Below are positions 40,989 through 51,131 of a stretch of DNA of 64,000 bases, in pieces; the stretch's first letter is position 1; every line of letters begins with the position of its first letter. The DNA comes from Candidatus Dormiibacterota bacterium (GTDB lineage: Bacteria > Chloroflexota > Dormibacteria > Dormibacterales > Dormibacteraceae): positions 186,001 through 250,000 of the forward strand of contig PNAG01000002.1 in assembly GCA_003169845.1 (NCBI GenBank), given 5' to 3'. A program made the position numbers and the translations under genes. The notes under the pieces are model-generated. The model saw only the letters and a program-made list of their open reading frames with translations. It searched no databases and was not told the origin of the DNA.

Positions 40989-41702
40989 ATGGCCGGCAAG
41001 GAGAGAGGCCTCCTCGTCGTGGACAAGATCACGGCCGGCTATCGAAGTCAGCCGATCATCTTTGACATTTCGGCGACATTCAAGCCCGGATCGATCACCA
41101 CCGTAATCGGTCCCAACGGCGCCGGAAAGTCGACCCTGTTCAAAGCTGTGTTTGGGGTGGCGCGAACATTTTCGGGAACCGTCACCCTGGACGGTGAGCC
41201 GATGTCGCTCAAACCGCGCGACCTGGTTCGGAAGGGCGTCGCGTACGTCCCTCAGCTAAGAAACATCTTCTCAACCATGACCGTCCGCGAGAATCTCGAA
41301 ATCGGCCATTTCGTGCGCGGGAAAAGCTCCTTCGACCACGTCATCAAGCTCTTTCCGGACCTTGGTCTTGTGCTGGGTAAGCATGCCGGTAAGTTGAGCG
41401 GCGGCCAGCGCAACATGCTTGCCATCGGCCGCGCGCTCATGAGTGATCCTGTCGTGCTGCTGCTCGATGAGTCAACCGGTGGACTCTCGCCGCTGCTGGC
41501 GGCCAACCTGTGGGGTCATCTTGTCGCTCTTGCGCGAAGTGGGGTCTGCATCGGGGTCATCGAGCAAAACGTGCAGCTTGCGCTGAAAAACTCGGACTAC
41601 GTCTATCTCCTGACCGGCGGCCGCAACACCACGGAGGGCACGCCAACGGAGCTGGCCGAGCATCAAGACCTGGCCCAGGTCTTCCTCGAAACCCGCACGT
41701 AA
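40989..41702 (+). CDS. ABC transporter ATPase, LivF-like (transporter 2)
   Basis: From ATG 40989 the product has 237 residues, with Walker A GPNGAGKS, signature LSGGQRNMLAIGR and Walker B VLLLDESTGGLSP. A TTG at 40929, overlapping the LivG-like gene, would add 20 residues and is an alternative. The fold begins a few residues after the chosen ATG. Confidence 0.9.
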   Translation: MAGKERGLLVVDKITAGYRSQPIIFDISATFKPGSITTVIGPNGAGKSTLFKAVFGVARTFSGTVTLDGEPMSLKPRDLVRKGVAYVPQLRNIFSTMTVRENLEIGHFVRGKSSFDHVIKLFPDLGLVLGKHAGKLSGGQRNMLAIGRALMSDPVVLLLDESTGGLSPLLAANLWGHLVALARSGVCIGVIEQNVQLALKNSDYVYLLTGGRNTTEGTPTELAEHQDLAQVFLETRT

Positions 41703-41703
41703 C

Positions 41704-41752
41704 CGTTCGATAGACAGAACGTCGTGCACTCTGGCGCCTCTTGTGCTAGGAT
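41704..41752 (+). promoter_or_regulatory. operator site E and extended -10 box before binding-protein gene 2
   Basis: CGTTC-GATAGACA-GAACG (41704-41721) is a perfect GTTC-N8-GAAC site starting 2 bp after the LivF-like stop codon. A TGC-TAGGAT extended -10 (41744-41752) lies downstream. Together they suggest that the binding-protein gene also has its own regulated promoter. Confidence 0.6.
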
Positions 41753-41848
41753 CGCGCCGAAATTTGCTTGGTGCTGATGTACCAAGCCTATGTACGTGCT
41801 TCCCAGCCGGGCGGCACGTTGTTCCGGCATGTGAGGAGGTCGCGGCAG

Positions 41849-43099
41849 ATGCGAGGAAGGCGCTTCCATTCCCTGGTGGTGCTGGTGGTGTTGTCAGTTG
41901 TCGCTGCCTGCGGTGGATCTTCCACGGCATCGAACACGATTTCCGGGCCCGTGAAAATCGGGCTTCCCAGTGGTTATACGGGTAACTTCCCCGCTTACGG
42001 CACGTACTGGCTCAACGGCGCAACCGTGGCCGCCAAGCTGATCAACGACAACGGAGGGATTCTGGGCGCTCAGGTTCAGTTGATTCCCGTCGACTCCGGA
42101 GGCGACACGGTCGACGGCGTTACCGCTGTGCGCCAGGAGCTCGCCAAAGGCGTCAGCGCTTCCGTCGGACTGGCAGCGCTCGACTATGCCGACGCGTTGC
42201 CGATTCTGAACAAGGCGCAAATGGTGAGCTTCACTCACATCGGGAGCCCGGCGATCGACACCACCGTGCAGCCCTACAGCTTCAGCCTTGGGCCTTCCGA
42301 TGCCGTGGAAGGCGCAGCCTTTGCGTTGTACGCAAAGCAGAAGGGCTATCAGAAAGTGGCGCTTCTATTCGATGCGTCTGTCGGCGCGCAGACGTTCCCG
42401 GCCGCGGTGAAGAAGGCCGCGGGCATTCTGGGCCTGCAGATCGTTGCGGAACCGGCCATGCCCGCCGTTGCGCCGTCATACACGGCTGAAATTCAGGAGA
42501 TCCTGGCTGCGAAGCCCGACGTCGTGATCTCACAGACCGAGCCGGTACAGGCAGGCCTGTTCTTCAGCGAATGGGCAAAGCTCGGAGGGACGCCGCTTCC
42601 GATGATCGTGAGCGACGAGGACCTCTCGACCACCTGGGGAGTAGCGGCCGGCGCTGCCGAGATCGACGACAGGGTCGTCGGTGTCGAGTCGCTGGCGACG
42701 ATCAGCGGTCCGGGCGGGACCGTCTTCACTGACACTTACAAGGCACTGTTCGCCTCCGGCTACGGATACGCGGCCGTCTACTCGTACGACGGTGTGACTC
42801 TGGCCGCGCTGTCGATGGAAGCCGCCAAATCCAGCGACCCCAACGTTTACGTGAAGTACGTGAACCAGGTGACTGACCTGGGAACCGACAAGACGACCTG
42901 TTTCACCTACGCAGATTGCTCGAAGCTGCTCAAGGCTGGTACGAAGATCAAGTACGAGGGCCTGGCCTCGCCGCTGGTCTACAACCAGTACCACCGCGTG
43001 ACCGCTGACTTCGGCGTCTACAAGCCGCCGACAACCAACACCGAGCAGCCGACCCAGGTGGCGATCATCAAGGCCACCGACCTGGTGCCCCTGATTTAG
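41849..43099 (+). CDS. lipoprotein substrate-binding protein (transporter 2)
   Basis: ATG 41849 follows GAGGAGG by 9 nt. The 416-residue product has a lipobox VVAAC with the lipidated Cys at residue 21 and a Leu/Ile/Val-type binding fold (KIGLPSGYTGNFPAYG, then SVGLAALDYADALPIL). The frame is open upstream, but those residues do not improve the signal peptide. Paralogue of 22991-24238. Confidence 0.9.
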   Translation: MRGRRFHSLVVLVVLSVVAACGGSSTASNTISGPVKIGLPSGYTGNFPAYGTYWLNGATVAAKLINDNGGILGAQVQLIPVDSGGDTVDGVTAVRQELAKGVSASVGLAALDYADALPILNKAQMVSFTHIGSPAIDTTVQPYSFSLGPSDAVEGAAFALYAKQKGYQKVALLFDASVGAQTFPAAVKKAAGILGLQIVAEPAMPAVAPSYTAEIQEILAAKPDVVISQTEPVQAGLFFSEWAKLGGTPLPMIVSDEDLSTTWGVAAGAAEIDDRVVGVESLATISGPGGTVFTDTYKALFASGYGYAAVYSYDGVTLAALSMEAAKSSDPNVYVKYVNQVTDLGTDKTTCFTYADCSKLLKAGTKIKYEGLASPLVYNQYHRVTADFGVYKPPTTNTEQPTQVAIIKATDLVPLI

Positions 43100-43124
43100 T
43101 AGAGCCCCGCAAAAAACACGTAGA

Positions 43125-43148
43125 GGGGGGCCCTGTGTAGGGCCTCCC
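43125..43148 (-). terminator. terminator hairpin between binding protein 2 and MarR gene
   Basis: GGGGGGCCCT and AGGGCCTCCC form a 10-bp stem (one G-T pair) with a GTGT loop. On the minus strand it begins 2 bp after the MarR stop and is followed about 9 nt later by a run of six T. It can act for both convergent genes. Confidence 0.65.
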
Positions 43149-43150
43149 GT

Positions 43151-43687
43151 CTATGTGTCGGCGTTGGGATCCAGTGAATTCAGAATGCGCTCGGAGCTCA
43201 GACCAGATCCGACAGCGACGTCGTCCTGTGGAATCTGCGCCCGCACCGCATCCCGAAGCTCGCGCAGCGTTCGTGTAATTCGCACCCGGTCTCCCGCGGA
43301 CATTAGGCGCGCGGCGCGTTCGAAGGCACTGAATCGCAGGATCGGCGGGGCCTTGAAGAAAGTCGAGCCGCCGCGGGTCAGGGCAACATCGATCCGTCGC
43401 CGATCGATGGCGTCGACCTCACGTGTGACGAGGCCAAGCTCCTCCAACCGGGTCAGAATCCTGGTCAGCGAGGGCGCCGAAACGCCGGCCAGCTCAGCCA
43501 GCAACCCAGCCGGCACGGGACCTTCGCGCAGCGATCGAAGAATCCGAATTTGAGTCAGGGTAAGGCCGGTGTTGTTCCAAACCCGAAAGATATGGGGTTC
43601 GCCGAGCATCAATATCTCGTTGCACACTCTCAAGAGCTCGCGTACCTCTTCCGGGTACGCAGCCGAATCCGCTACGGGCGCCGACAC
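43151..43687 (-). CDS. MarR-family regulator
   Basis: The 178-residue protein has a MarR winged helix (LTLTQIRILRSL, VSAPSLTRILTRLEELGLV, then the wing DAIDRRRIDVALT). The start is a GTG without a clear ribosome site. It lies 39 bp downstream of the citrate synthase gene on the same strand and may be cotranscribed with it. Its ligand is unknown; aromatic acids or their CoA esters are common ones in the family. Confidence 0.85.
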   Translation of the reverse strand: MSAPVADSAAYPEEVRELLRVCNEILMLGEPHIFRVWNNTGLTLTQIRILRSLREGPVPAGLLAELAGVSAPSLTRILTRLEELGLVTREVDAIDRRRIDVALTRGGSTFFKAPPILRFSAFERAARLMSAGDRVRITRTLRELRDAVRAQIPQDDVAVGSGLSSERILNSLDPNADT

Positions 43688-43726
43688 CGCGTAATCATAG
43701 CGGCGAGAAAAGCCACCTCTGGTCTT

Positions 43727-45040
<1,314 letters not shown>

Positions 45041-45109
45041 GGCCCAGTCGCCTCCATAGAGTGGCAGTACGGTCTCAAGGTTGGCACGTTCCGTTTCTTC
45101 TTGTCAATA

Positions 45110-45124
45110 TTGATAAACTATCAA
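45110..45124. promoter_or_regulatory. inverted repeat TTGATA-N3-TATCAA at the start of the HTH-citrate-synthase gene
   Basis: The perfect repeat ends 1 bp before ATG 45126 in the divergent citrate synthase intergenic region. It is a good candidate for the binding site of the fusion protein itself (autoregulation). Confidence 0.5.
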
Positions 45125-45125
45125 C

Positions 45126-46337
45126 ATGGAATGGCTGACCACGCGGGATGCGGTGGCCCTCCTTGGAGTCAAACCCGCGACCCTGTATGCCTATGTCAGT
45201 CGCGGTCTGATCGCGAGCCGGATGGGTCCGGATGGGCGTAGCCGCTTTTCGAGCGAGGAGATCGAGCGCCTGCGCGGACGCGGGAACCGGGTCGAGTCCA
45301 GGTCACGCGAGGTCACCGTGGAGTCAGGCATCACCTCGGTTGCGGACGGAGAGATCCGCTTTCGGAACGTCGACAGCTTCGAGCTCGCCGGCAAGCACAA
45401 CTTCGAAGAAGCCGCCCACTGGCTCTGGTCGGGAATCATCCTCGACAAACCTGTTTGGCGCGCTGAGGCTGACGCGGTACTGATCGGCCGCAAGGCCCAG
45501 GCGGCGCTTCCGGCCACCACGCTGCCGCTGGATCGACTTCGGGTGACGGTCGCGGCCGTCGCGACATCCGATCCGCTTCGCTACGAGATCAACGTCGCGG
45601 CGGTGCCAATGACCGGCGAACGCTTGATCAGCGCCCTGGTCGATTCACTTCCCGCCCAGGCCGAAGCAACCAGTGAGATTGCATCCGCGGACACGTCGAT
45701 CGCCGGCCGTTTATGGGCAAGGCTGAGCCGCAGGCCGGCCACTCCTGAGCTGGTCGGGCTCCTGGATGACGCGCTCGTCATCCTGATGGACCACGAGCTG
45801 AGCTTTTCCACGCTCTCAGCCCGCCTCGCCGCTTCGACACGCTCCGATCCTTACTCGGTGGTGGCCATCGGGCTCAGCGCCCTCGCCGGCCCTTTGCAGA
45901 GTGTCGCCTGCCTGGCGGCTGAGGATCTACTGGCTGAGATCGAATCGCCCGATCGCGCGGTATGGTTGATCGGCGAGCGTCTCCGCCGCGGCGAACGCCT
46001 CCCTGGATTCGGTCACCGCCTCTACGACGGGGGTGATCCTCGCGGCACCTTCCTGCTCGAGCGGCTCAACGCGATCATGCCGTCGGGTAGCGATCTCGAC
46101 ATCGTTCAGTCCGTTGTGGCAACCACGCGCGAGCGAGGATTGCCGGCGGCCAATGTCGACTTCGCGTTGGCGGCGATGGCTCGGACTGGTCGGATGGTCA
46201 GGGGAGCCAGCGAGGCGATATTCGCGATCGCACGCACCGCCGGTTGGATCGCGCACGCGATGGAGGAGTACTCGATCGGTGTGGAGGTGAGACCCAGGAT
46301 GATCTACATGGGCCCGCCGGTTACGCCCGAACGTTGA
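45126..46337 (+). CDS. MerR-like HTH fused to a citrate-synthase domain lacking a catalytic His
   Basis: Residues 1-55 form a MerR-type HTH (MEWLTTRDAVALLGVKPATL, then LYAYVSRGLI). Residues ~65-400 form a citrate-synthase domain with DHELS (H223), GFGHRLYDGGDPRG (H297) and NVDFALAA (D345). The first catalytic His of the PLHG motif is Q258 (LAGPLQSVA). HTH-citrate-synthase fusions are known, but with this loss catalysis is doubtful. A regulator sensing oxaloacetate, citrate or acyl-CoA is the simplest reading. It would control the divergent citrate synthase gene through the adjacent repeat. Confidence 0.85.
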   Translation: MEWLTTRDAVALLGVKPATLYAYVSRGLIASRMGPDGRSRFSSEEIERLRGRGNRVESRSREVTVESGITSVADGEIRFRNVDSFELAGKHNFEEAAHWLWSGIILDKPVWRAEADAVLIGRKAQAALPATTLPLDRLRVTVAAVATSDPLRYEINVAAVPMTGERLISALVDSLPAQAEATSEIASADTSIAGRLWARLSRRPATPELVGLLDDALVILMDHELSFSTLSARLAASTRSDPYSVVAIGLSALAGPLQSVACLAAEDLLAEIESPDRAVWLIGERLRRGERLPGFGHRLYDGGDPRGTFLLERLNAIMPSGSDLDIVQSVVATTRERGLPAANVDFALAAMARTGRMVRGASEAIFAIARTAGWIAHAMEEYSIGVEVRPRMIYMGPPVTPER

Positions 46338-46359
46338 GCTCAGGCCCCCGTGGGGATTG

Positions 46360-46376
46360 GTTAGCGTTACGCTAAC
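46360..46376. promoter_or_regulatory. 17-bp inverted repeat before hydrolase 2
   Basis: GTTAGCG-TTA-CGCTAAC is a perfect 7-bp inverted repeat ending 7 bp before ATG 46384. It differs from the island operator, so a separate regulator is likely. Confidence 0.5.
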
Positions 46377-46383
46377 GAATCTG

Positions 46384-47361
46384 ATGGGTCGCCGCCCAGG
46401 CTCGCTCCGCCGCAGTCCGGGCGCACGTGCCGAGTGGCGGGAGCAGATCGATGACGCCGTGATTCGACTCTCGCTGCCGTTTCAGCACGGGTTCGTCAAC
46501 AGCTACCTGATCCTCGGGACCGACGGACCCTGTTTGATCGATACCGGTCCTGCAAGCAGCCTGGAATCCAGTCAGCTCGTCGCGCACCTGGCAGCGCTGG
46601 GCATGGGCATCGAGGACGTCAGGGCGATTCTCCTGACGCACTCCCATCAGGACCATGTCGGCATGGCGGCGCAGATCGCCCGAGCGTCGGGCGCCACAGT
46701 CCTGATTCACCACCTGGAGATGGCCGGCGACTCCACGTTCGCGAGCGTGCAGCCGCCCCAATCCTGGCTGCGAGAGCTTGGACTGCCGCCCACTGCGCCG
46801 ACCACATCAAGGGAAGCATCCGAGGTGCCGCCCCACATACAACTTGTCGGAGGTGGCGAGACAATCACGTTTGGTCCGCTGCAGTTGGAGCTCCACTGGA
46901 CACCAGGCCATAGCCCAGGCCTGATCTGCGCTTTCGAGAGAGAGCGGGGATTGCTGTTCTCGACCGATCACCTCTTGCGCGCCTCCACGCCTCTGGCGAT
47001 CCGGCAGCGCGTGGGTGCCGACCCGGTACAGGAGTACATGGCCTCGCTGGAGGTAATTCAACGCCTTCCCGCTAGACGGGTCTTACCCGGACACGGCCGG
47101 TCGTTTCCAGATCTAGAAGCGGCAATCGCGGATGCGCGGCGAGCTCAACTGCAGTGGCTTGAAGCTATCTGGGCGGCCGTCCCCGCCGACGGCGCCGAAG
47201 CTCCGACGATCGCAGAGAGAATGACCTGGCTCGCCGCGCGGCAGCCTGCCGACGTCTGGCTGGCCATCGCACGAGCGGCCGCATACCTGCTGCACCTGGA
47301 AGTGCGCGGGCGATTGCGACACGAGGCCGGCCCGCCGGTCAGGTTCTTTCGCGCAGTCTGA
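46384..47361 (+). CDS. metallo-beta-lactamase-fold hydrolase 2
   Basis: ATG 46384 is chosen over TTG 46357, whose frame would start inside the inverted repeat region; the product has 325 residues. Metal ligands are in THSHQDHVGM, HWTPGHSPGLICAFE, STDHLLR and LPGHGRSF. It resembles hydrolase 1. No ribosome site is seen, so the message may be leaderless. It is followed 28 bp later by enoyl-CoA hydratase 2. Confidence 0.85.
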   Translation: MGRRPGSLRRSPGARAEWREQIDDAVIRLSLPFQHGFVNSYLILGTDGPCLIDTGPASSLESSQLVAHLAALGMGIEDVRAILLTHSHQDHVGMAAQIARASGATVLIHHLEMAGDSTFASVQPPQSWLRELGLPPTAPTTSREASEVPPHIQLVGGGETITFGPLQLELHWTPGHSPGLICAFERERGLLFSTDHLLRASTPLAIRQRVGADPVQEYMASLEVIQRLPARRVLPGHGRSFPDLEAAIADARRAQLQWLEAIWAAVPADGAEAPTIAERMTWLAARQPADVWLAIARAAAYLLHLEVRGRLRHEAGPPVRFFRAV

Positions 47362-47389
47362 CCAATCGCATAGAAAAAGGAGAACCGCA

Positions 47390-48169
47390 ATGCCCGAGCT
47401 CTTGATCGACAAGAAGGATCACGTGACCGTACTCACCATAAACCGGCCCGAACGCATGAATGCGTTCACCTCGAACACGATCAAAGAATTGGTGGCCGCG
47501 CTCGAGGAGGCACAGGCCGACGCTGACTGCCGGGCAATCGTGCTCACCGGGGCTGGCCAGGCGTTCTGCAGCGGCGCGGATAGCGAGGGCCTCCAGCGGG
47601 AGCGCTCAGTGCTGGCCTCCAAAGAGGGGCTGTGGCTCGGCGTCCAGCGACTGCCGCTGCTGCTCGAGCGCATCGACAAGCCCGTCATCGCGGCTGTCAA
47701 CGGACCTGCGGTCGGGGCCGGGTGCGACATCGCCCTCATGTGCGACATCCGAATCGTCGGCGAGTCCGGGCGCTTCAGCGAAGGCTATATCCGGGTGGGC
47801 CTGGTCCCGGGTGAGGGGGGTGCTTACTTTCTTCCACGCCTTGTCGGGACGGCCATGGCGCTCGAGCTCCTGTGGACCGGGCGTTTTGTGGGCGCTCAGG
47901 AGGCGGTCCGAACCGGCCTTGCAAACCACTCGTACCCCGACGATGAGCTCATGGCGCGAACCCTGGAGCTGGCCACTGCCATCGCCAACCAGCCCCCTGT
48001 GGTCGTGCGGTACGTGAAACGGGCGGTCCAGCAATGCGCCAAGACCGATCTGGTCACCGCGCTCGACCTGATTTCATCGCACATGGCGGTGGTGAGGAGC
48101 ACGGAGGACACCCAGGAGGCGCTCCGCGCGTTCAAGGCCAAGGAGCGGCCCGTCTATCACGGTCGCTGA
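47390..48169 (+). CDS. enoyl-CoA hydratase/isomerase family protein 2
   Basis: ATG 47390 follows AAAAAGGAGAACC. The 259-residue crotonase has AGQAFCSGADSEG and NGPAVGAGCDIALMCDIRI as oxyanion-hole segments and the usual VGLVPGEGGAYFLPRLVG. It acts on an acyl-CoA; hydration or ring/chain cleavage cannot be told apart. Confidence 0.9.
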   Translation: MPELLIDKKDHVTVLTINRPERMNAFTSNTIKELVAALEEAQADADCRAIVLTGAGQAFCSGADSEGLQRERSVLASKEGLWLGVQRLPLLLERIDKPVIAAVNGPAVGAGCDIALMCDIRIVGESGRFSEGYIRVGLVPGEGGAYFLPRLVGTAMALELLWTGRFVGAQEAVRTGLANHSYPDDELMARTLELATAIANQPPVVVRYVKRAVQQCAKTDLVTALDLISSHMAVVRSTEDTQEALRAFKAKERPVYHGR

Positions 48170-48183
48170 GCGTAAATAAATCA

Positions 48184-48212
48184 TTGCCGAGACATCAATC
48201 ATCTGCTAGCCT
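48184..48212 (+). promoter_or_regulatory. putative promoter of the CxxC protein gene
   Basis: TTGCCG (48184-48189) and TAGCCT (48207-48212) are spaced 17 bp apart in an A/T-richer gap after enoyl-CoA hydratase 2, about 50 bp upstream of ATG 48265. Confidence 0.4.
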
Positions 48213-48264
48213 CGAAGCATGAAATCCGGCAGTGGTCCGAGTCCTTGTAGGCAGAGGTGAACGA

Positions 48265-48516
48265 ATGAGCACGCAGCTGGAGTCCGTCCTGGCGCCCCTG
48301 GTAAACGCTCTCGAAGCCGACGGCTACGGCGCCGTCATCGAGGAGTCGCCGGGCCACGTTTCCTTCCAGATCGTGGCCGGTCCCGATGCGTGCGAGGAGT
48401 GCTTGAGCCCTCCCCAGGTCATGACGGGGATCATCGAGAGCGTTCTCCGGCAGAACGGCTACCAGGTGGAGCTCCAGCTCAAGTACCCCGTGGACCCCGC
48501 GACGCATCACGCGTAG
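48265..48516 (+). CDS. 83-aa CxxC protein (NifU-like C-terminal fold?)
   Basis: ATG 48265 is preceded by AGAGGTG. The 83-residue protein has ACEECLSPPQVMTGIIESVL, a CxxC pair followed by a helix, as in NifU C-terminal domains that hold Fe-S clusters. The resemblance is weak. It precedes MaoC genes 2 and 3 on the same strand with a 154-bp gap that seems to hold a promoter. Confidence 0.6.
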   Translation: MSTQLESVLAPLVNALEADGYGAVIEESPGHVSFQIVAGPDACEECLSPPQVMTGIIESVLRQNGYQVELQLKYPVDPATHHA

Positions 48517-48556
48517 GCCGGCGACTGCGGCTGTCGAAGCCGGCCGGCCCAGGGCC

Positions 48557-48585
48557 TTGCAATTAGTTGATAAAAGGTGAACAAT
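48557..48585 (+). promoter_or_regulatory. putative promoter of the MaoC 2 operon
   Basis: TTGCAA (48557-48562) and AACAAT (48580-48585), spaced 17 bp, lie 86 bp upstream of ATG 48671. No GTTC-N8-GAAC site is seen here. Confidence 0.4.
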
Positions 48586-48670
48586 CTGTCTTGCAGGGCT
48601 GCGCCCTCCAAGGGGCGCACCGGCGGTCGCAAGGACCACCCCAATTTCGCCTGATTGCGAAGGAGACCCG

Positions 48671-49849
48671 ATGACGTCCGAAGTAACGGTTGCCAATCCG
48701 CGTTACGGAAAGATCACCGACGAGGAGGTAGCCAAGCTCCGGGGTCGAATGTTCAAGGAGCGCCCAATCGCCGTTCCTTACAACCGGGTCGCCACCCTCG
48801 ACGGCATCAACCACTACATGAGGGGCATCGGTGACACAAACCCCCTGTACCTGGACGAGGCCTACGCACAGGGCACGCGCTGGGGTGGGGTGATTGCGCC
48901 GCCGTGCTTCCTGTACAGCGTCCACTGGGGATCCTGGGACCTGCGACGGGGCTGGGGATTGCCCGGTGTTCACGGGCTGCACAACCAGGACCGCTGGCAG
49001 TTCTTCCGGCCGATCAAGGCGGGAGCTCCTGTGCATGCGACTCGCGAGCTGGTAGGGCTCGAAGAGAAGCAGGGACGCCTCGCGGGAAAGGCTTTCATCG
49101 AGACTGTGCGCGTCAAGTTCCGCGATGAGGCGGGGCAGATGCTGGCGATTGTGCACATGTCGTCCTATCGAGCGGAACGTGATGCCGCAAAGAAGACGCA
49201 CAAGTACGGCGACGTGAAGCTGGGCCACTACACGGCAGCCGACCTCGCCAAGATCGAGGCCGACTACGACGCGGAAATCATCCGCGGAGCCGAAACTCGC
49301 TACTGGGAAGACGTCCACGAAGGCGAGGAGCTGCAGCAGGTGGTCAAGGGTCCGTTCACATCGGCCGACATGATCGCGTGGGTCATGGGGGTCGGCTCGC
49401 CCCACATACGATTCGGACGATATTTCCTCGACTATCGCCGGCGAACCCCGGCCGTCGTCGTCCTGAATCCGGAGACCGGCGTCCCCGAACCTGTGGAGCG
49501 GGTTCACTGGGACAATTTCATGGCGGCCGAGCTTGGAATGCCTGCCGCATACGACTATGGATCGCACCGCGGCGCCCTCTCGAGTCACCTGATGACGAAC
49601 TGGATCGGGGACGACGGCTGGCTTGCGCTGCATGACGTTCAGTACCGCGGCATGGTGTTTCTGGGCGACACGGTTTGGTTCCGCGGCAAGGTCACGAGAA
49701 AGTTTGAGCAGGGACCGAACAACTTCGTCGAGGTCGAGATCCAGGGGGTGAACCAACGCTCGGAGGTACCGCTCCGCGGGCGCGCGATCGCGGCGCTGCC
49801 GTCCCGTGCGCGTGGCCCGGTCGTCACGCCGGTGGAAGAGGTCCAGTGA
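48671..49849 (+). CDS. double-hotdog MaoC-type dehydratase 2
   Basis: ATG 48671 follows AAGGAGA. The 392-residue protein has an N-terminal hotdog with GIGDTNPLYLDEAYA (Tyr at the usual His) and a C-terminal hotdog with VHWDNFMAAELGMPAAYDYG and GDDGW. It is most similar to copy 3, which follows it 70 bp downstream. The pair may form a heteromer or act on different chain lengths. Confidence 0.85.
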   Translation: MTSEVTVANPRYGKITDEEVAKLRGRMFKERPIAVPYNRVATLDGINHYMRGIGDTNPLYLDEAYAQGTRWGGVIAPPCFLYSVHWGSWDLRRGWGLPGVHGLHNQDRWQFFRPIKAGAPVHATRELVGLEEKQGRLAGKAFIETVRVKFRDEAGQMLAIVHMSSYRAERDAAKKTHKYGDVKLGHYTAADLAKIEADYDAEIIRGAETRYWEDVHEGEELQQVVKGPFTSADMIAWVMGVGSPHIRFGRYFLDYRRRTPAVVVLNPETGVPEPVERVHWDNFMAAELGMPAAYDYGSHRGALSSHLMTNWIGDDGWLALHDVQYRGMVFLGDTVWFRGKVTRKFEQGPNNFVEVEIQGVNQRSEVPLRGRAIAALPSRARGPVVTPVEEVQ

Positions 49850-49919
49850 GGCGGCCTCGACGGCTCGTCGGACCAGGTCCTGAGGGCGGCTCATTGAACT
49901 CGCAAGGAGAAGAATTGGC

Positions 49920-51131
49920 ATGACGGCACAAGGCGTGCAACAGGTAGAGGACGAGGAGTCCGGCAACACGTACGGCACGATCAATCCGGAAGCGCTGGCC
50001 AAGCTTCGCGCTCGCATCGGAAAGGAGTATCCGATCGAGGAGCCGCACATCAGGTTCGTAAATCGAGACAGCATCCATCACGCGGCGCGCGCGATCGGCG
50101 ACGCCAACCCGCTGTGGAACGACCCCGACTACGCCAAGAAGTCGCGGTTCGGAAAGCTCGTGGCCCCACCCGCGCTTCTGTATGGAGCCCACTGGGGCGC
50201 ATGGGACATGCGGCGAGGAGAGGGCCTACCCGGCGTGCACGGCCTTCACTCGAGCGATCACTGGACCTACTACCAACCGGTGCTGGACGGCGATGAGGTC
50301 CATGCAACCAAGACACTGACGGCGGCGGACGAGATGCAAGGCCGGTGGGCTGGGCGCTCGATCATGCAGAAGCGGAACTTCAAGTTCTTCAACCAGAAAG
50401 ACGAATTGGTCGCCGTCTGCTTGATGAACGCCGTCCGCGGCGAGCGCAACGAAGGGAAGTCCCGCGGGAAGTACGCCGACATCAAGAAGGCGACCTACAC
50501 CCCGGCGGAGATTGCCCAGATCGACAGCGAGATCGAGGCGGAGATCGTGCGTGGTGCGGAGCCGCGCAACTGGGAAGACGTCGAGGCGGGGGAGGCTCTC
50601 CAGCCGTTGGTTCGCGGACCTCTCACCGTGCCGGAGATGATGACCTGGATCCAGGGAATCGGGTCTCCGCACGTCAGGAGCGGGCAGTTCTGGCTGCGCT
50701 ATCGACGTCAGTCCCCGAAGGTCGCCGTCCCGGATCCGCGAACGGGGATTCCTGAGGCGGTTGAACGGGTTCATTGGGATGATTTCATGGCGGCGGAGAT
50801 CGGCATGCCGGCGGCCTACGACTACGGGTCGCAGCGAGGCGCGTGGGCTACCCACCTGATGACAAACTGGGCGGGAGACGATGGGTTTCTGGCTGAGTTG
50901 AACGTGACTTACCGGGGCATGTACTTCCTGGGCGACACCCTTCGCATCAAAGGCGCGGTCACCGAGAAATGGGTTGGGAAGAAAAGTGGGATCGGCTATG
51001 TCGATTGCACGATCACCGGTGTAAACCAGAGAGGGGATGTGATCATGCCCGGACACGCGACCGTGGCACTTCCATCCAAGGCGCATCGGAAGCTGCAGTT
51101 CCCAATCGACGTCGAGGCAGATCGCGGCTGA
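49920..51131 (+). CDS. double-hotdog MaoC-type dehydratase 3
   Basis: ATG 49920 follows AAGGAGA by 9 nt. The 403-residue protein has AIGDANPLWNDPDYA in the N-terminal hotdog (Trp at the His position) and VHWDDFMAAEIGMPAAYDYG in the C-terminal one. Its stop codon lies inside a strong hairpin at 51127-51150. Close paralogue of copy 2. Confidence 0.85.
   Translation: MTAQGVQQVEDEESGNTYGTINPEALAKLRARIGKEYPIEEPHIRFVNRDSIHHAARAIGDANPLWNDPDYAKKSRFGKLVAPPALLYGAHWGAWDMRRGEGLPGVHGLHSSDHWTYYQPVLDGDEVHATKTLTAADEMQGRWAGRSIMQKRNFKFFNQKDELVAVCLMNAVRGERNEGKSRGKYADIKKATYTPAEIAQIDSEIEAEIVRGAEPRNWEDVEAGEALQPLVRGPLTVPEMMTWIQGIGSPHVRSGQFWLRYRRQSPKVAVPDPRTGIPEAVERVHWDDFMAAEIGMPAAYDYGSQRGAWATHLMTNWAGDDGFLAELNVTYRGMYFLGDTLRIKGAVTEKWVGKKSGIGYVDCTITGVNQRGDVIMPGHATVALPSKAHRKLQFPIDVEADRG

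Noticed and set aside
48578..48600. Further GTTC-N8-GAAC operator before MaoC 2
   Set aside because: A TGTCT core is present, but neither outer arm matches.
48563..50074. 503-codon minus-strand frame opposite MaoC 2
   Set aside because: It is antisense to MaoC 2, which has clear hotdog motifs and a good ribosome site.
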